Shown: positions 1 to 6,764, counted from the first letter of the stretch. The stretch: 9,339 nt of DNA from CAZTKP01 sp964614215 (GCA_964614215.1 CAZTKP010000107.1:1-9339); one strand, 5' to 3'. Translations and numbers: made by a program. Notes: generated by a model from the letters alone, not told the origin.

Positions 1-155
1 CCGCAGCAGACTACTATCCTGAGAAAGTTGATGGAATTGAATGGAACAGCATCAGTGAAAGAGACAGAATCTGCGGAATAGACAGTCAAAATGAACTATA
101 CTGTCTATTCCTGCGCCAATCATCTACTACCCTGCAAATGCTCATCAACCCCTAA
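1..155 (+). CDS. C-terminal end of an RCC1-like repeat lipoprotein paralogue (5' partial)
   Basis: An open frame enters from the left edge (first whole codon at base 3) and stops at TAA 153-155, giving the last 50 residues of a protein. The tail carries a YPEK motif, a Trp, then the pair CGI...ELYC and ends in INP. The next gene ends the same way (YPEK, GWSNI, MCSI...ELYC, final TINP), so this is very likely the tail of a tandem paralogue, with the Trp/Cys/Cys spacing of an RCC1-like repeat. The two tails are clearly diverged at the DNA level, so the duplication is not very recent. The gap to the next start is 24 bases with no room for a separate promoter plus terminator, so the two are probably co-transcribed. 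Domain content upstream of the window is unknown. The lipoprotein label is inferred only from the paralogue. Confidence 0.8.
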   Translation, partial: AADYYPEKVDGIEWNSISERDRICGIDSQNELYCLFLRQSSTTLQMLINP

Positions 156-163
156 ATCATATT

Positions 164-171
164 GGAGAAGG
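164..171 (+). promoter_or_regulatory. Shine-Dalgarno site deciding the start of the LamG-RCC1 gene
   Basis: GGAGAAGG lies 8 bases before ATG 180. It sits inside the longer reading that would begin at TTG 162, so ATG 180 is the real start. That start also places the positive charge and hydrophobic core of the signal peptide at the N terminus. Confidence 0.85.
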
Positions 172-179
172 TTACAAAA

Positions 180-3100
180 ATGAAAAATGCAATCTTATTT
201 TCACTAGTGATTACATTTCTTTTCATCGGTTGTGAAATGAAAAAATATGGAAATGATACCGATTCATTTTCAGAAATTTCCGATGTGACAGAAGATACCG
301 ATATTATTGATAATGATGTTGAAACTGACGCTAATGGAACTGAAAACACAAACGATATTGATGATGAAACTCCTGACGAAGATTATTCAGACATTCCATG
401 CGGATCAATCTACTTTAACGGGATTGATTCATACATTTCAGTTGAGCACGGTGATGCTCTTAATCTGGGCACAACCTGGACAATTGAAGCATGGGTAATG
501 CAGGATGATATCAATGCTCAGAATCCGATAATCAGAAAAGGTGACGAAACAGGCACACCTTCTTATTGGATATACGGTAAAAGCTCCGACATGATGGATG
601 AATATATCAGCACGCCCAATGGCGGATTTCAATATGGAACAACAGATACAGAATCTCTCTGGCTCCAGTCAAAAATTGCCATGAGTTCTATGAATTGGTT
701 TCATGTTGCACTTTCTAAATCAGAATCGGAAATTATGATATTTGTAAACGGAACACTACAGGAAACTATTGATTCAGTAAAAACGATGCATGAAATAGAC
801 GAAAACCTGTACTTTGGAGCAAAATTAAACGGCACGCCTGTTTATTTTGCAGGTTTAATCGATGAAATCAGACTTTCATCAACAGCCAGATATGCTGAAA
901 ACTTTACTCCTGAAAAAAGACTTGAAGCTGACAATACAACTATTGCCGTATGGCATTTTGATGAAGATTCAGGAGCAGAAACTCGAAGTGAAGGGAAAAA
1001 CATTTTAAAAGGAATTCTAAACGGTTCTGCGGAATTCGTTAAAAACTGTAATTTTAAAAAATCAGAGTGTGATAACGAATGTTTTATCGAAGGTGAAACC
1101 CGTTGCAGTAATGGGGTTCTGAAAACTTGCTCGAAAAACAACAGCGGATGCCTTGAATACATTAATGAAGTATGCAGCTCTGGAGTTTGTGCCAACGATT
1201 TCAAATGTGCTAAAGACAGCTGTCTTTTTGCAGGGATGAGCATTTGCATTAATGGTGAAATAAAGATCTGCATTGAAAACATCGAAGGAATATTGGAATG
1301 GGTCTCATCGGCAAGGTGCTTTCAAAGTGAATGTGCAGACAATTCAAGCTGTTTATCTTGTATAGATGAGTGTGATTACTTAGGAGAAGCAAAATGCTAT
1401 GATGGAAAAATTCATGTCTGTCAAAGAAATGCGAACTGTCTTAAGTGGAGCGAAGAAAAAGAATGTGCACTGAGTGAATGCTCTGACTCAAAAACTTGTA
1501 AATCTAATGGCTGGAAAGATATTGCAACAGGGTACTCTAGATGCGAAATAAGTAACGATGGAGAACTCTTTTGCTCTCTAAATGAGCTAACTCCTAAAAA
1601 AATGAGTCCACGAAAAGATTGGAGTGCTGTAGATATTTTTAGTGTAAAAGACAATCTTGTATACTTGCATATTTGCGGGATAGCCGGGGGGGAACTTTAT
1701 TGCTACGGGGACAACAGCCATGGACAGTTAGGCGATGGAACCAATGTGTCAAAAAATAGTTTCACTCGCGTTGGTGAAAGATCTGATTGGACAAAAATTT
1801 CGACTCAGGAAACAACTACCTGCGGAATTGCCGGTGGAGAATTATTTTGCTGGGGTAACGATAACATACTTACTCCTCAGAAAGTTGGAAAAGAAAATAA
1901 CTGGACAGAAATAGATAATACCTGCGGAATAGCTTCAGAAAAAATTTATTGCTGGACTTCGTTTCCACCGGAACCGGAACAGGTTGATCTGGAAAACAAC
2001 TGGACAATGATCTCGTCAGGGGTTTCATCAGGGCAATACGTTACATGTGCAATTTCCAATGGAGAATTATTTTGTTGGTATAAAAGCGAATTAAACGAAG
2101 TAGAGGGTGAAACTAATGAAGATAAATTAGCATTATTTAAAATAGGTGAAAAAAACAACTGGAGCTATGTTATTACAGGATACTACCGAACCTGTGGAAT
2201 TTCAGGAGGAGAACTTTATTGCTGGGGCTCAAATGCTCTAGGATTGTTGGGCAATGGAAGAATTGAACAGAATGTACCTCCAACTATCGAAAAAATAAGT
2301 CCCTACAACAACTGGCAAAGATTGGCTATTAGCGAAAAAAACACATGCGGAGTTAGAGGCAACAATATATACTGCTGGGGAGTTATCTCTAACTACGAAG
2401 ATCCCAACATTGTGAAATACTTTTCTAAAATCACTCGCCCTACAGGCTGGGATGAAATTGGCAATGGATACAATGAGATATGTGGATTAATTGGTGGTAA
2501 GATTTTTTGTACCTACAGGACCTATTACGGATATACCGATTTTTTTCAAACCACAGATTATGAAGATTGGGATTCTTTATCATTAGGTGGCGATCATAAA
2601 TGTGCGATACGTAATGAAAAACTTTATTGCTGGGGAGACAACGATGATGGAGCAGTTGGAGATTCATCATACATAAATAAAGCAGATCCAACAATAATTG
2701 ATTCTGATAAAAACTGGCAAATAGTCGATGCCGGTCTTGAAAACACCTGTGGGATTTCAGACGGCAGATTATACTGCTGGGGACGAAACGGTTCAGGACA
2801 ACTTGGTAATGGAACACAATTTGAGAGTAATCTTCCACAAAGAGTTGGTGAAAAAAGCAACTGGGAAACAGTTTCAGTCGGATATGATCATGTTTGTGGA
2901 ATTATTGAAGGTGAATTATTCTGTTGGGGCGGAAACATGTATGGACAGTCAAATTCTGAATCAGTAGAATTTTCCATGACTCCCAATAAATTTGGAGAAA
3001 AAACAGATTGGGAAAAAGTTATCTCTGGAACTAGATCAACCTGTGCATTAGCAAATGGAGAACTTTATTGTTGGGGTAAAATCGCAGAAAACTTTATAAA

Positions 3101-3416
3101 TTCAAATCAGACGCTATCCACACCGGTCAGGTTAGGCAGTTATAATGATTATCGCCAAATATCTATAAACGCTTTTGCTGTCTGTGGGTTAAGACAGGAC
3201 GACTCTCTTGTTTGCTGGAGCAAATATAGTTTTGTTTCTGATCAACAAAATGATGTCTTTTATCCGGAAAAGATAATGAATATAGGTTGGAGTAATATTC
3301 AAGAATCCCCTAACGACGGTAGCAATATGTGTAGCATTACTTCTAACAAAGAACTTTATTGCTCCAGCTTTCAGATCTCAACATACCTATCTCCTATAAT
3401 CACCATTAATCCTTAA
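180..3416 (+). CDS. Large lipoprotein: LamG-like domain, Cys-rich repeats and 14 RCC1-like units
   Basis: A 1078-residue predicted cell-surface lipoprotein. Residues 1-18 are a type II signal peptide ending LFIG-C18. Residues 19-74 are an acidic Asp/Glu/Thr/Asn stalk. Residues about 75-285 resemble a LamG/concanavalin A-like jelly roll (SIYFNG near the start, WTIEAWV, then GLIDEIRLS), a fold that usually binds carbohydrate or protein. Residues about 290-440 hold three Cys-rich units of about 50 residues. Residues about 441-1078 are 14 RCC1-like units of the form W..I..G...CGI.GGELYCWG, some followed by the classical GQLG. RCC1 folds make seven-bladed propellers, so 14 units could form two. 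The Cys pair in each unit suggests disulphides, fitting an exported protein. It follows a paralogue's tail by 24 bases and is more AT-rich than the other genes here. The ligand is unknown. Confidence is high for gene and architecture, low for function. Confidence 0.9.
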   Translation: MKNAILFSLVITFLFIGCEMKKYGNDTDSFSEISDVTEDTDIIDNDVETDANGTENTNDIDDETPDEDYSDIPCGSIYFNGIDSYISVEHGDALNLGTTWTIEAWVMQDDINAQNPIIRKGDETGTPSYWIYGKSSDMMDEYISTPNGGFQYGTTDTESLWLQSKIAMSSMNWFHVALSKSESEIMIFVNGTLQETIDSVKTMHEIDENLYFGAKLNGTPVYFAGLIDEIRLSSTARYAENFTPEKRLEADNTTIAVWHFDEDSGAETRSEGKNILKGILNGSAEFVKNCNFKKSECDNECFIEGETRCSNGVLKTCSKNNSGCLEYINEVCSSGVCANDFKCAKDSCLFAGMSICINGEIKICIENIEGILEWVSSARCFQSECADNSSCLSCIDECDYLGEAKCYDGKIHVCQRNANCLKWSEEKECALSECSDSKTCKSNGWKDIATGYSRCEISNDGELFCSLNELTPKKMSPRKDWSAVDIFSVKDNLVYLHICGIAGGELYCYGDNSHGQLGDGTNVSKNSFTRVGERSDWTKISTQETTTCGIAGGELFCWGNDNILTPQKVGKENNWTEIDNTCGIASEKIYCWTSFPPEPEQVDLENNWTMISSGVSSGQYVTCAISNGELFCWYKSELNEVEGETNEDKLALFKIGEKNNWSYVITGYYRTCGISGGELYCWGSNALGLLGNGRIEQNVPPTIEKISPYNNWQRLAISEKNTCGVRGNNIYCWGVISNYEDPNIVKYFSKITRPTGWDEIGNGYNEICGLIGGKIFCTYRTYYGYTDFFQTTDYEDWDSLSLGGDHKCAIRNEKLYCWGDNDDGAVGDSSYINKADPTIIDSDKNWQIVDAGLENTCGISDGRLYCWGRNGSGQLGNGTQFESNLPQRVGEKSNWETVSVGYDHVCGIIEGELFCWGGNMYGQSNSESVEFSMTPNKFGEKTDWEKVISGTRSTCALANGELYCWGKIAENFINSNQTLSTPVRLGSYNDYRQISINAFAVCGLRQDDSLVCWSKYSFVSDQQNDVFYPEKIMNIGWSNIQESPNDGSNMCSITSNKELYCSSFQISTYLSPIITINP
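1060..1503 (+). repeat. Three Cys-rich units within the LamG-RCC1 lipoprotein
   Basis: Protein-level repeat of about 50 residues, three copies, reading roughly C...G...C..G....C......CL.W.....C....C.....C. The copies begin near ECDNEC, DSCLFAG and DECDYLG. Copies 1 and 3 have a Cys before the Leu-aromatic pair (GCLEY, NCLKW), while copy 2 has Ile there (GILEW). The units probably form small disulphide-stabilised modules between the LamG domain and the propeller region. Confidence 0.75.
1510..3416 (+). repeat. Array of 14 RCC1-like repeat units
   Basis: Fourteen protein-level units can be counted from the recurring Trp followed by a Cys...Cys pair. They start at about GWKDI, DWSAV, DWTKI, NWTEI, NWTMI, NWSYV, NWQRL, GWDEI, DWDSL, NWQIV, NWETV, DWEKV, DYRQI and GWSNI. 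The best-conserved part is TCGI.GGELYCWG. Unit 4 is short and units 1, 8 and 14 have lost the WG after the second Cys. Spacing between units varies because the loop after WG is variable, so this is a divergent array, not recent copying. Confidence 0.85.
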
Positions 3417-3552
3417 CTTAGACAAAAGAATTCACAACAAAACAAACACAACATTTTACGGGTTTAGCTCAAACTAATTGGACGGTTCGATAAAAAGCTC
3501 AACATTCGGAATATCAAATTGTGATCAACCAGCTACAGAGATATGATAACTT

Positions 3553-3666
3553 CTACAGAAAGTCTTTGACTTTATCCTTGAAAAACTCGGCTTCTGTCCG
3601 AGACAGGCTGTCGTGGTGGCAAGGAAAAGAGAAATCTAAGCTTGATTTAAAATAATTTTTTCCCAT
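3553..3666 (-). pseudogene. Possible relic of a minus-strand gene, 37-codon frame with a strong RBS
   Basis: On the minus strand, ATG at 3666-3664 is preceded at 3671-3676 by AGGAGG with a 4-5 base spacer, as good a ribosome binding site as any in the window. The frame runs 37 codons to TAG at 3555-3553, encoding a hydrophilic peptide with an Asp-rich, Phe-rich, Lys-rich tail (EFFKDKVKDF). If one frameshift near 3555 and one in-frame stop are ignored, coding-like sequence continues to about 3474 (including FDIPNVELF), which suggests the 5' end of a decayed gene. I do not recognise the family. It could instead be a genuine small protein, or chance. The remainder of the gap 3417-3710 shows no convincing terminator, RNA gene or insertion sequence. 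Confidence 0.35.
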
Positions 3667-3710
3667 ACTTACCTCCTGTGTGTTTGGAATTTTAAAATAG
3701 TGAGGGTTAA

Positions 3711-5291
3711 ATGAATTTAAAAACTACTAAAAGTCTCTTTGTGCTTACTCTGCTGACATTGTCCTTCTTTCTTTTTTCATGTACCAGTGACAAGAAAAAT
3801 GAAACTGATATGGATGACCTGGTGGACGATCAGGACAAAATGGACGTAGTGGACGTTGAGACTGAATTGACCGATGAAACGGATGATATCGTGGATGAAA
3901 AGGTAGACGACTTAGTGGACGACAAGGACGAAACAGACACGGATGAATCGGTTGATGAAACTATCGATGACTCTGAGGAAGATACAGACATTAACGATGA
4001 CGATGTTTTTGAACCTTATGATCCCAGAGTCGCTCCTGCTCTCTGCGGAGTTCCGGAATACACATGGGTTGACAGTCCCGAGCTTGGATATATTCTTGAA
4101 AATGAAAAGATCCTGAACGGACAGACAACTAGACTTCTGCTTATAACTGCAAAAACTCAACTTGAAGATGTGAAACTGAAAAGAATGCCTGCTTATGATG
4201 TTAATGTCTACAGAGTAAGATACCAGACTCAGGATAAAGGGAAACTGGTTGATGCGACAGGGTTTGTAGCCGTTCCTGATTCAGAGCAGACTTTTCCCGT
4301 AATGAGCGTTCTTCACGGAACAGCCGGACTGTGCGATGCATGTTCTCCGTCCCTCGACACTTCACTCGAAGGTCCCGGAGGAGTTGCCGCACTTCTCGCA
4401 TCTTTCGGTTACATAGTGGCAGTGCCGGATTATATCGGACTTAAAAGCATGGGAAACCCATCTGAGGAACTTCACGGATATCTTGTAGGAGAACCTACTG
4501 CAATTGCAAGTCTCGATATGATAAGAGCTGTCCCCAACCTCCTTACTTTGACAGGAGAAAAGGCAACTGCCGGCGACAGCATAATCACAGGAGGATCACA
4601 AGGCGGCCATGCTGCGGCATTTCTTACAAGACTTGCCCCCTACTACGCTCCTGAGCTTAATATTAAAGGTGCTGTATGGGGAATTCCGCCGACAGATCTC
4701 GAAGCTCACATGAACAAGGCTCTCAATGAAATGATAAGCGCTTCAGGAAATACAGCCCTTTTCTTCCTTTCATCAAATGAATGGTACACGAAAGATCCTT
4801 CTAACTATTCTGATGTTTTCATTTCGCCTTATGACACAACTCTTTATACTGCCGCAAAGTCAAAATGCGATCTTGATGATGAGATCGATGAGAATGAAGT
4901 TACGGAACTTTCTGATCTCTTTTCAGTTGAAGTTCTTGCCGCGGCACAGCTCGATCCTTTTCTTTCAGACTTTGATCCCTGGCAGTGCTACATGAGAGAA
5001 AATTCTCTTGTTTCAACATCAATTCCAAGACTGGACAACATTCCGGTCTTTATGATCCTTTCAGAGAACGACACTCTCGTTTTTCCTGATATTGAAAGAG
5101 CTTCAATGCAGAAACTCTGTGATCAGGGATATCAGATACAGTTTATGGAATGTGCCGGTGCTAGTCATTCAAAAGGTTTTCTGTGGTCACTTGATGATCA
5201 GATGGACTGGCTTGATGCAAGAATGAGAAACGAACCTCTCACAGATATATGTACTATTCACCCTGCAGAAACCTGCAGTTCGACTCCCTAG
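3711..5291 (+). CDS. Stalked lipoprotein alpha/beta hydrolase (secretory-lipase-like esterase/lipase)
   Basis: A 526-residue predicted surface-anchored serine hydrolase. Residues 1-24 are a type II signal peptide with lipobox LFS-C24. Residues about 25-98 are a strongly acidic Asp/Glu/Val/Thr stalk. The rest is an alpha/beta hydrolase: the oxyanion region is HGTAG at 202-206, the nucleophile elbow is GGSQG with Ser296, the acid is probably Asp454 in SENDTLV, and the base is probably His486 in GASHSKG. All three triad positions are present and in order. The layout resembles secretory lipase/esterase families acting on acyl esters; substrate cannot be read from sequence. Cys208 and Cys211 near the oxyanion loop, with other Cys, may form disulphides. 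GAGGG at 3702-3706 is a good RBS 4 bases before the ATG. It is convergent with the next gene, overlapping it by 4 bases. Confidence 0.88.
   Translation: MNLKTTKSLFVLTLLTLSFFLFSCTSDKKNETDMDDLVDDQDKMDVVDVETELTDETDDIVDEKVDDLVDDKDETDTDESVDETIDDSEEDTDINDDDVFEPYDPRVAPALCGVPEYTWVDSPELGYILENEKILNGQTTRLLLITAKTQLEDVKLKRMPAYDVNVYRVRYQTQDKGKLVDATGFVAVPDSEQTFPVMSVLHGTAGLCDACSPSLDTSLEGPGGVAALLASFGYIVAVPDYIGLKSMGNPSEELHGYLVGEPTAIASLDMIRAVPNLLTLTGEKATAGDSIITGGSQGGHAAAFLTRLAPYYAPELNIKGAVWGIPPTDLEAHMNKALNEMISASGNTALFFLSSNEWYTKDPSNYSDVFISPYDTTLYTAAKSKCDLDDEIDENEVTELSDLFSVEVLAAAQLDPFLSDFDPWQCYMRENSLVSTSIPRLDNIPVFMILSENDTLVFPDIERASMQKLCDQGYQIQFMECAGASHSKGFLWSLDDQMDWLDARMRNEPLTDICTIHPAETCSSTP
5288..5291. other. 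Palindromic CTAG serving as stop codon for two convergent genes
   Basis: TAG at 5289-5291 ends the plus-strand hydrolase and TAG read from 5290 to 5288 on the minus strand ends the Cys-rich lipoprotein. The four-base palindrome CTAG therefore encodes both stops and the genes overlap tail to tail by 4 bases, leaving no space for an intergenic terminator. Confidence 0.9.
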
Positions 5292-6619
5292 AACTTTCCT
5301 AGCTGTGCATCACCGTCAGCACAGTGAATATTCATAAGATTTCCCAGAACAACTGTTGCTGTACACTGATAAATTAGATAGAAATCAAGATCATAGTTTC
5401 CAGGTGATGTCTGAGAAAATTTGTTGAGAGTATCAGCTCCATCCTTGAGAATTTTTCCATTACAACCGTCTGTGGGAACAAACTCATAAACTTCATCCTG
5501 CTGAAAAGCAACTGCAGATAGCTCTGAAAACCATACTTTCCATTCACCTGCAATTTCACTGCACTGTTCGTAATATGGCGGACGACACTCATTTTCAATA
5601 CAGTACCAGCCTTCATCACACATATCGTCCAGTAGACACCAGTTGGGATTTTTCGGAACACATTCATTGTAAACACCGTTATTTTCACATTTGAGACGTT
5701 CATCTCCGCAATCTTCATCACTGTAGCACTGATTTCTTGATTTACATCTTCCTGCGATACCTATCTCAAGATCACAGTACTCGGTAATATCACAGTCAGC
5801 ATCACCGGAACAGATCCCGCCACCGGTCAGCTTACATACTGTCCAGTTACCTTCAGCTACACAAACTGCCAGACCGTCACAATCCTCGTCACTTACACAT
5901 TCACTTGCGTAGACACATTCATTTTCAGGCTGTTTTATTTCACACATGTATCCGAACTGACAATCTTCGTTCACTTCACACGGGCTTGTATCAATGCAGT
6001 GATAGTAATCATCTTCAAAAAGGCATTCATGCCCTTCAGGGCACTGACTGTTGTCCGAGCATTCATTTTTCGAGCGGCAGATCTTAAGAAGTCCGTCTGT
6101 AAGGCAGTATTCTCCCGGATCACAATCATCATCGCCATCACAAAAATCAGGACTCGTATTTGTGACGCACTCTTTCCAGTGCTCTTTTGCGACACATACC
6201 TGCATAGCTGTACAGTCCTCGTCACTTTCACACTGTCCGAACTTTATACATTCGTTGGGATCGAGCATAATATCACAGATGTACTGCCATGCACAGTCTT
6301 CGTTTGTCTGGCAAAGATCAACAGGTTCAGGATCATCAGGAACTTCATTTATGTCCTGGTCAGGAACTTCATTGTCAACCGGCTGAAAGTCATCATTTGT
6401 GTCCTGAATTTCCGGATCATCATCAACTTCATGCTCATCATTTTCTTCAGCAATATCAGTGGCTTCGTCTACTGTTTCTTCATCGGTCCCCATGTCAACG
6501 TCCGTGACAGCACTTTCGTCCGGATCTTCCTGCTCTTTTGGTCTGGTCTTCGAGTTCTCTTCACAGGAAAACAGCAGAAAAGCAACCAAAACAACTAGAT
6601 AAAAAAAAGTTTTTTTCAT
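5288..6619 (-). CDS. Cys-rich repeat lipoprotein with a C-terminal domain of unknown fold
   Basis: A 443-residue predicted lipoprotein. Residues 1-19 are a type II signal peptide with lipobox LFS-C19. Residues 20-102 are an acidic stalk. Residues about 103-345 hold nine Cys-rich units of the form C.sDeDC...yyC......eC, like the Dickkopf/EGF-type repeats common in secreted proteins of Myxococcota relatives. Units 1-4 and 5-8 correspond one to one, so the array grew by duplicating a four-unit block. Residues about 350-443 form a separate domain beginning GEWKVWFS, with three Cys and alternating hydrophobic strands; I do not recognise it, though a small beta barrel is possible. The ATG at 6619 is chosen over GTG 6646 because GGAG lies 7 bases upstream and GTG 6646 coincides with the predicted transcription start. 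The gene is driven by the minus-strand promoter at 6653-6680. The binding partner is unknown. Confidence 0.88.
   Translation of the reverse strand: MKKTFFYLVVLVAFLLFSCEENSKTRPKEQEDPDESAVTDVDMGTDEETVDEATDIAEENDEHEVDDDPEIQDTNDDFQPVDNEVPDQDINEVPDDPEPVDLCQTNEDCAWQYICDIMLDPNECIKFGQCESDEDCTAMQVCVAKEHWKECVTNTSPDFCDGDDDCDPGEYCLTDGLLKICRSKNECSDNSQCPEGHECLFEDDYYHCIDTSPCEVNEDCQFGYMCEIKQPENECVYASECVSDEDCDGLAVCVAEGNWTVCKLTGGGICSGDADCDITEYCDLEIGIAGRCKSRNQCYSDEDCGDERLKCENNGVYNECVPKNPNWCLLDDMCDEGWYCIENECRPPYYEQCSEIAGEWKVWFSELSAVAFQQDEVYEFVPTDGCNGKILKDGADTLNKFSQTSPGNYDLDFYLIYQCTATVVLGNLMNIHCADGDAQLGKF
5639..6313 (-). repeat. Duplicated block of four Cys-rich units
   Basis: Two adjacent protein-level blocks of about 111 and 114 residues: 5981-6313 (units 1-4) and 5639-5980 (units 5-8). 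Each unit is most like its partner in the other block. Units 1 and 5 share NEDC and a closing NEC. Units 2 and 6 share SDEDC...VCVA and a Trp. Units 3 and 7 share GD.DCD..EYC and a basic residue plus S.N after the last Cys. Units 4 and 8 are the least alike. A ninth unit follows at about 5582-5638. Confidence 0.8.
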
Positions 6620-6652
6620 AAATTTGCTCCAAAATGTTCCCAACACTGCTTT

Positions 6653-6680
6653 ATTCTACTCGACAGAAGATTTTTCTCAA
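6653..6680 (-). promoter_or_regulatory. Sigma-70-type promoter for the Cys-rich lipoprotein
   Basis: Read on the minus strand, TTGAGA (6680-6675), a 16-base spacer and TAGAAT (6658-6653) match the -35 and -10 consensus well. The expected start is near 6646, giving a leader of about 27 bases before ATG 6619, with GGAG at 6630-6627. Confidence 0.65.
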
Positions 6681-6693
6681 ATATAATTTTTCG

Positions 6694-6721
6694 TTGAACT
6701 ATTTCCATATATAACTATAAT
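6694..6721 (+). promoter_or_regulatory. Sigma-70-type promoter for the TSP3-VWA lipoprotein operon
   Basis: TTGAAC (6694-6699), a 16-base spacer and a perfect TATAAT (6716-6721). Transcription should start near 6728, giving a leader of about 65 bases. The -35 elements of this and the divergent promoter are only 13 bases apart, so one bound regulator could affect both. Confidence 0.7.
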
Positions 6722-6738
6722 AAATTTGTGTTGGTGAA

Positions 6739-6764
6739 GTAACTAAATAATCGGTAACTATATA
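6739..6764 (+). repeat. Direct repeat GTAACTA(A/T)ATA in the leader
   Basis: GTAACTAAATA at 6739-6749 and GTAACTATATA at 6754-6764 differ at one base and sit 15 bases apart, between the predicted transcription start and the ribosome binding site (AAGGGGG at 6779-6785). This could be a tandem operator, but the region is AT-rich and chance is possible. Confidence 0.35.

Noticed and set aside
162..179. Six-codon N-terminal extension of the LamG-RCC1 gene from TTG 162
   Set aside because: It reads through the GGAGAAGG ribosome binding site, and ATG 180 gives the proper signal peptide.
3586..3606. Small overlapping hairpins (CTCGG/CCGAG and CTGTC/GACAG) as a terminator
   Set aside because: Stems are only 5 pairs, mutually exclusive, and not followed by a T tract.
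3670..3698. Sigma-70 promoter for the hydrolase using TAAAAT at 3693-3698 as -10
   Set aside because: No acceptable -35 box at 16-18 bases upstream; the hydrolase promoter cannot be placed with confidence.
5999..6598. Long plus-strand open frame (199 codons) opposite the Cys-rich lipoprotein
   Set aside because: It lies wholly antisense to a gene with signal peptide, stalk and ordered Cys repeats. Its composition is Ile/Phe/Cys-rich with no domain pattern, as expected for a shadow.
6620..6646. Nine-codon extension of the Cys-rich lipoprotein from GTG 6646
   Set aside because: GTG 6646 lies at the predicted transcription start with no RBS, whereas ATG 6619 has GGAG 7 bases upstream and starts a clean signal peptide.
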